The notes beneath the pieces are model-generated. The model was not told the origin of the DNA. It searched no databases and saw only the letters and a program-made list of their open reading frames with translations. Source: CAYSIX01 sp964431205 (GTDB lineage Bacteria; Planctomycetota; Phycisphaerae; Phycisphaerales; Phycisphaeraceae). From it: 26,063 nt of DNA. The position numbers and the translations under genes are program-made. Where the stretch lies: NCBI GenBank assembly GCA_964431205.1, contig CAYSIX010000024.1, positions 1 to 26,063 of the forward strand, written 5' to 3'. Each line of letters begins with the position of its first letter. Positions within the stretch are counted from its first letter, which is position 1. Below are positions 14,101 through 21,338 of this stretch, in pieces.

Positions 14101-15734
14101 GCGGACGATACCGACCGACGCGACCGCCACGGGGCCTCTTCCTCACCGCCGCCCTGTGCCTCCCCGCCGCCTGCGCTCCCGATCAGTGGGGCGTCTTTGA
14201 GGTGGACTGGGACGATCGGCTGGCGCGGGAGGCACGACGGGCCTATGGCCCCGGCGGCCGCGTACCCATCACGATGACCGAAGACGCGACACGCCTTGAT
14301 CCGCTGCCCGACCTCAACGCCGATGGCCCGCTCGATCTGTCCGTCGAGCAGGCGACGTTGCTGGCCATGCGCAACAACCGCGACCTGGCGGTCGAGCAGA
14401 TCAACCCGGTCATCGTCGGCGCCTTTGAGCGGATTGAGCGGGGCCAGTTCGACCCCGAGCTCTTCGCCGACCTCACCTACGCCGAGGAAACCGGCAGTGA
14501 AACCGCCCGTGCGACGGGTGAGCAATTCAGCGTCGAGAACCGAGACACCAGCGCCGAGGCCGGCATCCGCCAGCGACTGCCCACCGGCACCGACATCGAG
14601 GCCGTCCTCTCGCAGTCCCGCTCCATCTCCAACCGTGCCCCCGAACAGCAGGAGGCGCGGGTGGGCTTGAGCGTCACCCAGTCGCTGCTGCGCGGCTTCG
14701 GGCCGACGGTCAACCTCGCCAGCGTACGCATCGCCGAGCTGGACACGCTCGCGTCGCGCTACGAGCTGTGTGGGTTCGCCGAAGCCCTGCTCGCCGAAAC
14801 CGAGATCGCGTACTGGAACTTCGTGCTGGCCCAGCGTGAGATCGCCATCTTTGAGCGGTCCCTCGAAGTCGCCCGTCAGCAACGCGATCAGGTCAAGCAG
14901 CGCATCGAGGTCGGCGTGCTGGCGCAGACCGAGGCCGCGGCCGCGCACTCCGAGGTCGCCCTGCGCGAGCAGGCGCTCATCGATGCCCGCAGCGCGCTCG
15001 AAGCCCGTCGTCTGCTGTTGCTTCGCCTGATCAACCCGGACACCGGCGGGTCACTCGAACGGCCCGTCCACGCCACCGCCGAGCCCGCCATGAACCCCGC
15101 CCCCATCACCGATACCGCCGACCGCGTGGCCCTGGCCCGACGCGCCAGGCCCGACCTGAACGAGGCCCGCCTCCGCCTCGATCAGGGCCGGCTCGAAACC
15201 ATCATGACCCGCAACGGGCTGCTGCCCCGGCTCGACCTGTTCATCACCCTCGGTAAGACCGGCTTCGCCGACACCTTCCCCGATTCGTTCCGCGACCTGG
15301 ACAACGATGAAACTTACGACCTGGCCGCCGGCGCCAGCCTCAGCCACTTCCTCGGCAATCGCGGCGCCGAGGGCCGCGACCTCGCCGCCCGCGCCACACG
15401 TCAGCAGGCCGCCGCCTCCGTCTCCAACCTGGAGCAGCTCGTGGCGCTCGACGTCCGGCTTGCGATCAACGAGGTCGAACGCCTCCGCCAGCAGATCACC
15501 GCCACCACCGCGACCCGCCGGGCCCAGGAGCAGACCGTCCAGGCCGAACGCGAACGATTCGAGGTGGGCTCCAGCACCTCCCTGCTCGTCGCGCAAGCCC
15601 AACGCGACCTGCTCGTCGCCGAGCTCGCCGAGGTCGAAGCCGTCGTCAACTACCGCATCGCACTGGTCGAGCTCTACCTGGCCGAAGGAAGCCTGCTCGA
15701 GCGCCGCGGCGTCGTGGTCGGTCAGGCACCCTGA
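14097..15734 (+). CDS. TolC-like outer-membrane efflux protein
   Basis: This 545-residue outer-membrane factor closes the efflux operon. It starts at GTG 14097, overlapping the pump's TGA (GTGA), with AAGGGGG seven bases upstream. The N terminus is a signal peptide (LFLTAALCLPAAC). C26 could be lipidated, but Pro at -3 makes a poor lipobox. Two homologous α-helical/β-strand halves follow (about 77-320 and 345-540), with helix-rich segments such as LAVEQINPVIVGAFERIERG and ERFEVGSSTSLLVAQAQRDLL, the latter typical of the second outer-membrane efflux repeat. Together with the fusion protein and pump it would form a continuous conduit across the envelope. No promoter is seen inside the operon, so all three genes probably share one transcript. 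Confidence 0.93.
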   Translation: MSGRYRPTRPPRGLFLTAALCLPAACAPDQWGVFEVDWDDRLAREARRAYGPGGRVPITMTEDATRLDPLPDLNADGPLDLSVEQATLLAMRNNRDLAVEQINPVIVGAFERIERGQFDPELFADLTYAEETGSETARATGEQFSVENRDTSAEAGIRQRLPTGTDIEAVLSQSRSISNRAPEQQEARVGLSVTQSLLRGFGPTVNLASVRIAELDTLASRYELCGFAEALLAETEIAYWNFVLAQREIAIFERSLEVARQQRDQVKQRIEVGVLAQTEAAAAHSEVALREQALIDARSALEARRLLLLRLINPDTGGSLERPVHATAEPAMNPAPITDTADRVALARRARPDLNEARLRLDQGRLETIMTRNGLLPRLDLFITLGKTGFADTFPDSFRDLDNDETYDLAAGASLSHFLGNRGAEGRDLAARATRQQAAASVSNLEQLVALDVRLAINEVERLRQQITATTATRRAQEQTVQAERERFEVGSSTSLLVAQAQRDLLVAELAEVEAVVNYRIALVELYLAEGSLLERRGVVVGQAP

Positions 15735-16216
15735 GCAGGCGAGGCCCTGGCCGACGTCAGGAACCTCCGTGCGACGCAACCGGGGGACGCAAGATGGGCG
15801 CGGCGTCACGGTGGTGACACTTCAGCGCGCGGTTCCCACGTACCGAGATGCGCGGCACGTACAGGCGGTTTTGCGTCCCCTTTTCGCCGCCGCGCGCACA
15901 AACCCGCCGATTCGGACAAACCTGGAAAGCTGAAGGGTGGAGAGCCGGAGGACCCGGGAGCTGAGAAATGGGAACGACGAGAAAGGGAAGACCAGGCCCC
16001 ATCACTCCGTTGCTATATCATGTTGCCACTGGTCGCTGGCCAGGTCTCTCCAACTGGCCTGTTTGGGCCAAGCGCACCCGCCAAAGGGGACCAGTTTGCA
16101 GACCAGTTCGAGACCAGTTTCGGGACCCGTGGTGGCCGATTAACGCCTGTCGAAGGCCGAATCTGCGATGGTGTTGGATCATCAGGGCCAGCCAAGGTGT
16201 CCGTAGGGACCGGCAA
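15735..16216. other. Non-coding region between the efflux operon and tRNA-Thr genes
   Basis: No convincing gene was found in these 482 bases. The region holds an imperfect inverted repeat (GGCGGTTTTGCG at 15864-15875 against sequence at 15897-15908), a less GC-rich patch around 16005-16125, an inverted repeat GGCCAG/CTGGCC (16038-16043 and 16054-16059) and three GACCAGTT direct repeats. A TGCTATATC stretch at 16011-16019 looks like an extended -10 on the + strand, but no gene follows it. Small open frames here have no ribosome binding site or recognisable domain. A small RNA or a decayed insertion next to the tRNAs is possible. Confidence 0.5.
16089..16121. repeat. Iteron-like GACCAGTT direct repeats
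   Basis: GACCAGTTTG, GACCAGTTCG and GACCAGTTTC begin at 16089, 16101 and 16112, so the spacing is 12 and 11 bases, about one helical turn. All copies would face the same side of the DNA, as in operator or iteron arrays. No matching binding protein is encoded nearby. Confidence 0.75.
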
Positions 16217-16289
16217 AGCCACCTGTCGGACTCGAACCGACGACCTGCGGTTTACAAAACCGCTGCTCTACCAACTGAGCTAAGGTGGC
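16217..16289 (-). tRNA. tRNA-Thr (anticodon UGU)
   Basis: The reverse strand folds as a full cloverleaf: acceptor GCCACCT/AGGTGGC, D stem GCTC/GAGC, anticodon stem GCGGT/ACCGC with loop TTTGTAA (anticodon TGT, reading ACA and related Thr codons), variable loop AGGTC, T stem GTCGG/CCGAC with loop TTCGAGT. The discriminator is U. The CCA end is not encoded and must be added by the cell. It lies 108 bases downstream of a second tRNA-Thr on the same strand and is probably cotranscribed with it. Confidence 0.95.
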
Positions 16290-16397
16290 ACGCACGAGGC
16301 GACGGACCGTCGGGGCGTGGCCGGCCGATGCCCGGCCCCGTGGATCAAGTCGGCGGGTGGACGGGCCGCCGAGCCCGCCCGGGGCGACCGACCCCAA

Positions 16398-16469
16398 AGC
16401 CACCTCGGGGATTCGAACCCCGGACCTATGCTTTACGAAAGCATTGCTCTACCGCTGAGCTAAGGTGGC
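16398..16469 (-). tRNA. tRNA-Thr (anticodon CGU)
   Basis: This is a full cloverleaf on the reverse strand: acceptor GCCACCT/AGGTGGC, D stem GCTC/GAGC, anticodon stem ATGCT/AGCAT with loop TTCGTAA (anticodon CGT, reading ACG), variable loop AGGTC, T stem CGGGG/CCCCG with loop TTCGAAT. The discriminator is U and CCA is not encoded. Acceptor stem, variable loop and the following TTTG are shared with the neighbouring tRNA-Thr, pointing to an old duplication. ACG is a favoured Thr codon in this G+C-rich DNA. Confidence 0.95.
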
Positions 16470-16482
16470 GTGGCCAAAGCGT

Positions 16483-16511
16483 ATTGTAGAACAGGACGCC
16501 GGCGGTGCCAA
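16483..16511 (-). promoter_or_regulatory. Sigma-70-type promoter of the tRNA-Thr pair
   Basis: On the reverse strand, TTGGCA (16506-16511) and TACAAT (16483-16488) are separated by exactly 17 bases. They match the consensus boxes at 4-5 of 6 positions. The predicted start near 16476 lies a few bases before the tRNA-Thr(CGU) 5' end. This is the best two-box promoter in the window and suits a stable RNA operon. Confidence 0.75.
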
Positions 16512-16533
16512 CGTGCCGGCTGGCGGCCGCGTC

Positions 16534-16542
16534 TGTTATTCT
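16534..16542 (+). promoter_or_regulatory. Extended -10 promoter for the M16 peptidase gene
   Basis: TGTTATTCT fits TGn plus TATTCT. The predicted start near 16549 gives a leader of about 74 bases before the ATG at 16623. It is divergent from the tRNA promoter, whose -35 box begins only 23 bases away. Confidence 0.5.
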
Positions 16543-16622
16543 GGTCGGCCACGGGGCACAGCGGGTTGAATCGCCATCGATGTCTGCGAGTGTCTCGGTC
16601 TGGAATCGGGAAGGAGCCTGCG

Positions 16623-19463
16623 ATGGGTAGCGGTCGAACGGATCGGATGGCGCGGATGATCGGCGGTGCGACCCTGGTGGCGATGGGCGTCGTGACAGCA
16701 GCGGCCAGCGCCCAGACGCCCGATGCCAACGCCGCGTCCCCCCTTACCAGCAGCAAGGAGTACACCGTCTTGCAGGAGCGCGACGACCGGCTGATCGCCG
16801 AACTGCCCAATCGGATGATCGTGATCGCTCAGGAGTTGCCGACCGCCCCGGTCGTCTCGGCCCAGGTTTGGATCAAGACCGGTTCGATCTATGAGCAGGA
16901 GCACGTCGGCGCCGGCCTGTCCCACTTCCTCGAGCACCTGCTGTCGGGCGGGACGACCACCACGACGCCCGAGATCGAGAGCAACGCGATCCTCGGCCGG
17001 ATCGGGGCTCAGACCAACGCGGCGACCAGCCTCGACACCGTCCGCTACTACATCAACACCACCGCCGAGCACACAGGCACGGCGATTGACCGTCTGTCCG
17101 ACTGGATGCGCAACAGCGTCATCACCGAGGCCGAGTACGAGCGTGAGCGGCAGGTGATCCAGCGGGAGTTCGAGCACGGCATGGGGGATCACAACCGCAT
17201 CTTCTGGAAGGCGACGCAGCAGGCGCTGTATCTGGCGCACCCGGCCCGACACCCGACGATCGGGTACATCGACGAGTTCATGGGCGTCTCGCGCCAGGAG
17301 ATCATCGATTTCTACCGTCGCATGTACGTGCCGAACAACATGGTGTTCGTGGTGGTGGGCGACGTCGATCGGCGGGCGGTGGTGGACCGAGTGGTGCGCC
17401 GGTGGTCGGACGTGGAGCCGGGACCGTTGCCGGACCTGAGCTTCCCGGTTGAGCCGCCCATCACAGCGCCGCGGAAGGCAACGGCCCGCGCGGACATTGA
17501 GCGGCCGCGTCTGCGCCTGGCCTTTCCCGGGACGCGTCTGGGTGAACCGGGCGACTACGAGCTGGACGTGCTGGCGATGATCCTGGGCCAGGGCGAGTCG
17601 AGCCGATTGATCCGCAGCGTGCGGGACGAGCAAGGGCTGGTCACCCACGTGAGCGCGTACAACTGGAGCACGGACTGGGGTGAGGGTTTCTTCGGGATCG
17701 ACGCGGAGGTGGCGCGGCCGGAGGGTTCCCTTGAGCAGGTGAACAAGGCGATCCTGGAGGAGGTCTCGCGACTTCGCGAGGAGCTGGTCAGCGATGAGGA
17801 GCTGGCGCGAGCGAAGCGGAAGGTGCTCTCGGGAGCGTTGCAGAGTTACCAGACGGCCGAGGGCGTGGCGTCGCAGATCGCACGGAGCGTGATCGGGCGG
17901 GGTGATCCGGACTACGTGCAGCACTACGCCGAAGCGGTCCAGGAGCTGACGAAGCAGCAGTTGCGCGAGGCGGCGCGCGAGTATCTGAAGCCGAATCGGG
18001 TGGTGGAGGTGTGGCTGCTGCCGCTGGAGGAGGGCCAGGTCGTGGACGTGCAGAGGCGGCCGCCGGCGGCGCCGCTGGATGGCGACCTGGAGCAGGAACC
18101 GTTCGATCTGGACAACACGGTGGTGCTGACGGAGCTGAAGCGTGTTCTGGCCGAGCGAGCCGGCGAAGCGAAGCAGATCGAGGTCGAACCGCTGGAGCGG
18201 TTCACCTTGAGCAACGGCCTGCGCGTGCTCGTGCAGCGGACGACGCTGGTGCCGGCGGTGTCGATGCAGATGTTCTGGAAGGGCGGGCTGCTGGGCGACG
18301 AGCCGGGCCGGGAGGGTGTCGCCAACGCGGTGGCGTCGATGATGACCCGAGGCACCGAGAGCCGCACCGCGCAGCAGATCACCACGGCGCTGGAAGACCT
18401 GGGCGCCGGGCTGGTCGTCAACGCGGGCAACAACACGACCTACGCGCAGGCGACCGCGTTGAGCGAGGACTGGCCCGAGGTGCTCGAGATCATGGCCGAT
18501 GTCGTGCTGAACCCGTCGTTCCCGCGGGAGGAGTGGTCACGGATGCAGCCGCGCCTGCTCGCGGCGATCGATCGGCTCGACGATCGTTGGTCCGGGGAGC
18601 TGTCCCGCCGGTTTCGGCAGGTGTACTTCGGCGACCATCCGTGGTCGCAGCCCCCTCTGGGCCGACACGAGGTCGTCCAATCGCTGACCCCGGCCGACCT
18701 TCGCGAGTACCACGGCCGACACCTCGGCGCGGCGGAGACCGTGATCTCGGTCGTCGGGGACGTCGAGCCCGAAGCGATCCGCGATGCGCTCGAAGACGCG
18801 TTCGGCGGGCTGCCCGACGTCGCGCCCGTCGCCTTCGATCCGCCGCCCACGCCCCAGCCCACGCCCCGCTTTGTCCCGTTCCACACCGGCAAGCGCACCA
18901 CGGCCGTCCGCATCGGCTTCGGGCCCGGCATCGAACGCGCCCACCCCGACTACGCCGCGTTGCGCGTGCTCTCCCGCGTCGTCAGTGACTTTCCCTCGGG
19001 CTGGCTCGAGCAGGAGCTGCGAGGCAAGGGACGCGGCCTGACCTACGCCGCTCATGCCGGGTTCAGCACCGGCCTGGTCAAGGGTGAGTTCTCGATCATC
19101 TTCAACCCATCGAGCGGCGACGCGCTGGAGGCTTTGGCCCGTGTCTGGCAGGTCGTCGAGCGTGCCAAGGCCGGCCCGTACGACCCCGCGGACGTCGAGC
19201 GCGCCAAGGCCAAGGTGCTTTCGAATGAGCTGCTGGGAACGCAGACGAACTCGGACCGTGCCATGTCCCTCGGGCTTGACGAGCTGTACGGCGTGGGCGA
19301 TCCGTCCAATGAGCGACTCATCGAGGCCGTGCACGCTGTGGATGAGGCCACCCTTCGGCGAATCGCTCAGCAGTACCTGCAAAACCCGGTGGTGGTGTTT
19401 CTCTCGCCTCCCCCGCCGCCTTCGGTGCCGGTCAAGCCGGTGGGCGACGCCGGCCGGCAGTGA
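16623..19463 (+). CDS. Secreted M16-family zinc metallopeptidase, two-domain
   Basis: This 946-residue protein starts at ATG 16623, chosen because GGGAAGGAG lies upstream and the product then begins with a signal peptide (MIGGATLVAMGVVTAAASA, cleavage near residue 29-30). An earlier in-frame GTG at 16470 would add non-homologous residues that overlap the tRNA promoter. The first M16 half carries the inverted zinc motif H101-F-L-E104-H105, with E182 exactly 76 residues after H105, as in HxxEH-X76-E of the pitrilysin/processing-peptidase family. The second half (about 530-930) has the M16 fold pattern (FTLSNGLRVLVQRTTLVPAVSMQMFWKG in outline) but no HxxEH, so it is the usual inactive partner domain. 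It probably degrades peptides in the periplasm. Its 3' end overlaps the convergent gene by 32 bases. Confidence 0.93.
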   Translation: MGSGRTDRMARMIGGATLVAMGVVTAAASAQTPDANAASPLTSSKEYTVLQERDDRLIAELPNRMIVIAQELPTAPVVSAQVWIKTGSIYEQEHVGAGLSHFLEHLLSGGTTTTTPEIESNAILGRIGAQTNAATSLDTVRYYINTTAEHTGTAIDRLSDWMRNSVITEAEYERERQVIQREFEHGMGDHNRIFWKATQQALYLAHPARHPTIGYIDEFMGVSRQEIIDFYRRMYVPNNMVFVVVGDVDRRAVVDRVVRRWSDVEPGPLPDLSFPVEPPITAPRKATARADIERPRLRLAFPGTRLGEPGDYELDVLAMILGQGESSRLIRSVRDEQGLVTHVSAYNWSTDWGEGFFGIDAEVARPEGSLEQVNKAILEEVSRLREELVSDEELARAKRKVLSGALQSYQTAEGVASQIARSVIGRGDPDYVQHYAEAVQELTKQQLREAAREYLKPNRVVEVWLLPLEEGQVVDVQRRPPAAPLDGDLEQEPFDLDNTVVLTELKRVLAERAGEAKQIEVEPLERFTLSNGLRVLVQRTTLVPAVSMQMFWKGGLLGDEPGREGVANAVASMMTRGTESRTAQQITTALEDLGAGLVVNAGNNTTYAQATALSEDWPEVLEIMADVVLNPSFPREEWSRMQPRLLAAIDRLDDRWSGELSRRFRQVYFGDHPWSQPPLGRHEVVQSLTPADLREYHGRHLGAAETVISVVGDVEPEAIRDALEDAFGGLPDVAPVAFDPPPTPQPTPRFVPFHTGKRTTAVRIGFGPGIERAHPDYAALRVLSRVVSDFPSGWLEQELRGKGRGLTYAAHAGFSTGLVKGEFSIIFNPSSGDALEALARVWQVVERAKAGPYDPADVERAKAKVLSNELLGTQTNSDRAMSLGLDELYGVGDPSNERLIEAVHAVDEATLRRIAQQYLQNPVVVFLSPPPPPSVPVKPVGDAGRQ

Positions 19464-21273
19464 TCGCGATACCGCCGACCGCGGCATACACAAGAGCCGC
19501 GGGTTCGGGCACATGGGACGTCAAGCCGGTCCCGAAGTTCGCCTGCCAGAGGCCGAGATCGAAGGCGTCCACGTCGCCATCGTCATCGAAGTCGGCGGCC
19601 AGGCCCGGCCCGACACTGCCGAACTGCGTCTGCCAGATGCCCAGGTCGAAGGCGTCCACGTCGCCATCGCCGTCGGCGTCGCCGGGTACGCTTTGGGAAC
19701 CGGCCACGCGGGCGGTAAACAGGCCGGCGCTGCCGTCGTCGAAGATCAGTTGGAACGCCAGGACGCCGCTGTCGCTGAGGTCGAATTCCTCGACGATGTC
19801 GGCGACGAGCTTGAGGTTCTGCGCCGGGCCGGGATCGGCGTCGAAGAGCTGGCCCGTGCGGACGAGCAGGGTGCGGCTGCCGTCGCTGTCGCGGAGCCAG
19901 AGGCCCTTGTCGGTCACGCCAAGGAATCCGCCGCCCTGGAACAGGCCCTGGTACGCGAGCTGACCTCGGCTGTTGTAGTCGAAGAACGTGAACGCGCCAT
20001 GAGTGACGGATCCGATGAAACCGGCGGCGAAGTCACCGCGACGGACCAGCGGCTCGACCGCGTCGGGCGGGCCGGCGTAGATGGCGCTGTTGTTGAACCC
20101 GCTGACATTTGGCCCATCGAGCGAAGCCTCGAAGGCGAGTTCGCCCGCGTCGGTGAGGATCGGCTCTGCCGAGAAACTCACAAAGTTGACCCCGGGGCCG
20201 AGGCCGATCGCCGGGTTTGGCCCAACCACGACCGGGCTCAGGCCGTCAAGCCCGCCCGTGTAGATCGCGTTGGCCAGGGCGGTGACGCTGCCGGTGCCCG
20301 GATCGAACTCGAGCAACTGGGTGTGGAAGGCGACCCGGCCGACGTCGTTGAGCACGGGGTCACGCGGGTCGAAGTAGATCACGTTGGACGGGAACTCCGC
20401 GGCGGGCAGCCCCTCACGGAGGAGCAGGTTCGGGGCCTCGGGCGAACCGAGCCAAAGCGCTGAATCGTTGGTATTGTTGATCCCGATGCCACGGATGTCC
20501 GTGCGAAGCGCGAACTGCCCCGCGTTGTTGAGTCGCGGGAAGGTGTTGACGTTGAGCATGTCGCCGAGCGTCGTGCCCGGGATCGCGGGGATCGGTTGAC
20601 TCTCGCGTGCCACGGCCTGGATGTCGCCGAACGTGCCCGCCCAGACGCCGGTGTCCGCCGACTCGAAGTTGGTCGTCAGGCCCTGAAAGGCGACGCGACG
20701 ATCGTCCGTGAACGCACCGGCAAAACTGAACGCACGAAAGGCTTCGGCAGGTGAACCGGGGACCGCCGCACCGTCATGGACAACGGCCTGCACCGGCCCG
20801 CCTCGGGGTACGACCACCAGCACGTTGTCAAACAAGCGCAGCCCGTCTGGGCCGGCCGTCTCCGCGTCGAACGCCAGATCCCCGTGACGGTTGATCGCCA
20901 GCGTCGGCGAAAAGAGCGACGGCAGCGTCAGCCGCAGCGGCGAGGTCGTTCCCTGCAGAAACGCCCCTTCGCGCACCGCGAGCGAGACCTGCCCCGGTCG
21001 GCCGACAAAGATGCCCGCGTTGTCCGCCCCTGTGAGCCCGGGCCCACCCAGGCCCGCCAGAAATGCGACCTCGCCGACCTGGTTCACGATCGGCGCGATC
21101 GGGAAGCCACCATACACCACACTCCCGCCGAGCCCCGGGGCCGGCTCACCGCTCAGCGCGACCTTGTCGAACACAACGTCGGCTCGACTCGGAAGCGCGA
21201 CAAGCACCAACGATATGACCAGCAGCCACCGGCCAGGATTCGTCCCGGCGATGGCCGGCTTCCCTCCGTCCAT
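19432..21273 (-). CDS. Secreted NxxGxxAF-repeat protein with dockerin-like repeats and PEP-CTERM
   Basis: This is a 613-residue exported protein. The signal peptide lies at about 15-31 (WLLVISLVLVALPSRA). The body consists of eight units with the NxxGxxAF signature or a variant, starting near residues 64, 128, 189, 249, 309, 374, 434 and 500. Spacing is 60-66. Between them runs a conserved pattern of an Ala/Gly-[IL]-[WY]-type strand and a LVRxG-like strand, as in LLLREG and LVRRGD. This matches the known 'choice-of-anchor NxxGxxAF' repeat proteins. Two dockerin-like loops lie at about 532-581 and PEP at 589-591, followed by a hydrophobic helix and RRR. The ATG at 21273 has no ribosome binding site, but later starts would remove the signal peptide. 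The gene is 65 bases downstream of the giant TPR gene. Function is unknown. Confidence 0.88.
   Translation of the reverse strand: MDGGKPAIAGTNPGRWLLVISLVLVALPSRADVVFDKVALSGEPAPGLGGSVVYGGFPIAPIVNQVGEVAFLAGLGGPGLTGADNAGIFVGRPGQVSLAVREGAFLQGTTSPLRLTLPSLFSPTLAINRHGDLAFDAETAGPDGLRLFDNVLVVVPRGGPVQAVVHDGAAVPGSPAEAFRAFSFAGAFTDDRRVAFQGLTTNFESADTGVWAGTFGDIQAVARESQPIPAIPGTTLGDMLNVNTFPRLNNAGQFALRTDIRGIGINNTNDSALWLGSPEAPNLLLREGLPAAEFPSNVIYFDPRDPVLNDVGRVAFHTQLLEFDPGTGSVTALANAIYTGGLDGLSPVVVGPNPAIGLGPGVNFVSFSAEPILTDAGELAFEASLDGPNVSGFNNSAIYAGPPDAVEPLVRRGDFAAGFIGSVTHGAFTFFDYNSRGQLAYQGLFQGGGFLGVTDKGLWLRDSDGSRTLLVRTGQLFDADPGPAQNLKLVADIVEEFDLSDSGVLAFQLIFDDGSAGLFTARVAGSQSVPGDADGDGDVDAFDLGIWQTQFGSVGPGLAADFDDDGDVDAFDLGLWQANFGTGLTSHVPEPAALVYAAVGGIAITAGRRRPPA
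19531..19680 (-). repeat. Paired 63-base dockerin cassettes
   Basis: Two direct units (19618-19680 and 19531-19593 on the reverse strand, period 87) encode DADGDGDVDAFDLGIWQTQFG and DFDDDGDVDAFDLGLWQANFG. Unit length equals that in the two + strand genes; the linker is two codons shorter. Confidence 0.88.
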
Positions 21274-21281
21274 GACTTGCT

Positions 21282-21309
21282 ATGGTACCGCGAATCCGCA
21301 GATCCCCAA
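21282..21309 (-). promoter_or_regulatory. Possible leaderless promoter of the NxxGxxAF gene
   Basis: On the reverse strand, TTGGGG (21304-21309), a 16-base gap and TACCAT (21282-21287) lie just before the ATG at 21273. Transcription would start one to three bases before the start codon, giving a leaderless mRNA. This agrees with the missing ribosome binding site. Both boxes are only partial matches. Confidence 0.35.
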
Positions 21310-21338
21310 GCCCCTGCTGGTCGATCGCGCGGCCGCGG

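Noticed and set aside
12475..14130. Reverse-strand frame opposite the RND pump gene
   Set aside because: It is a compositional shadow: Gln/His/Arg-rich and lies fully opposite a conserved transporter.
15757..16005. Small reverse-strand frame of 82 residues beside the tRNA pair
   Set aside because: It has no ribosome binding site, no domain and no codon pattern like the neighbours.
16089..16121. CRISPR-like array
   Set aside because: The units are only about 10 bases with 1-2 base gaps and there are three of them; no spacers and no cas genes are present.
16020..16283. Small + strand frame of 87 residues
   Set aside because: It runs through the tRNA-Thr(UGU) gene, which folds perfectly on the other strand.
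19054..20463. Long + strand frame spanning the end of the peptidase gene and the NxxGxxAF gene
   Set aside because: It crosses two real genes in other frames; its VEGVHVAI repeats are simply the dockerin cassettes read from the opposite strand.
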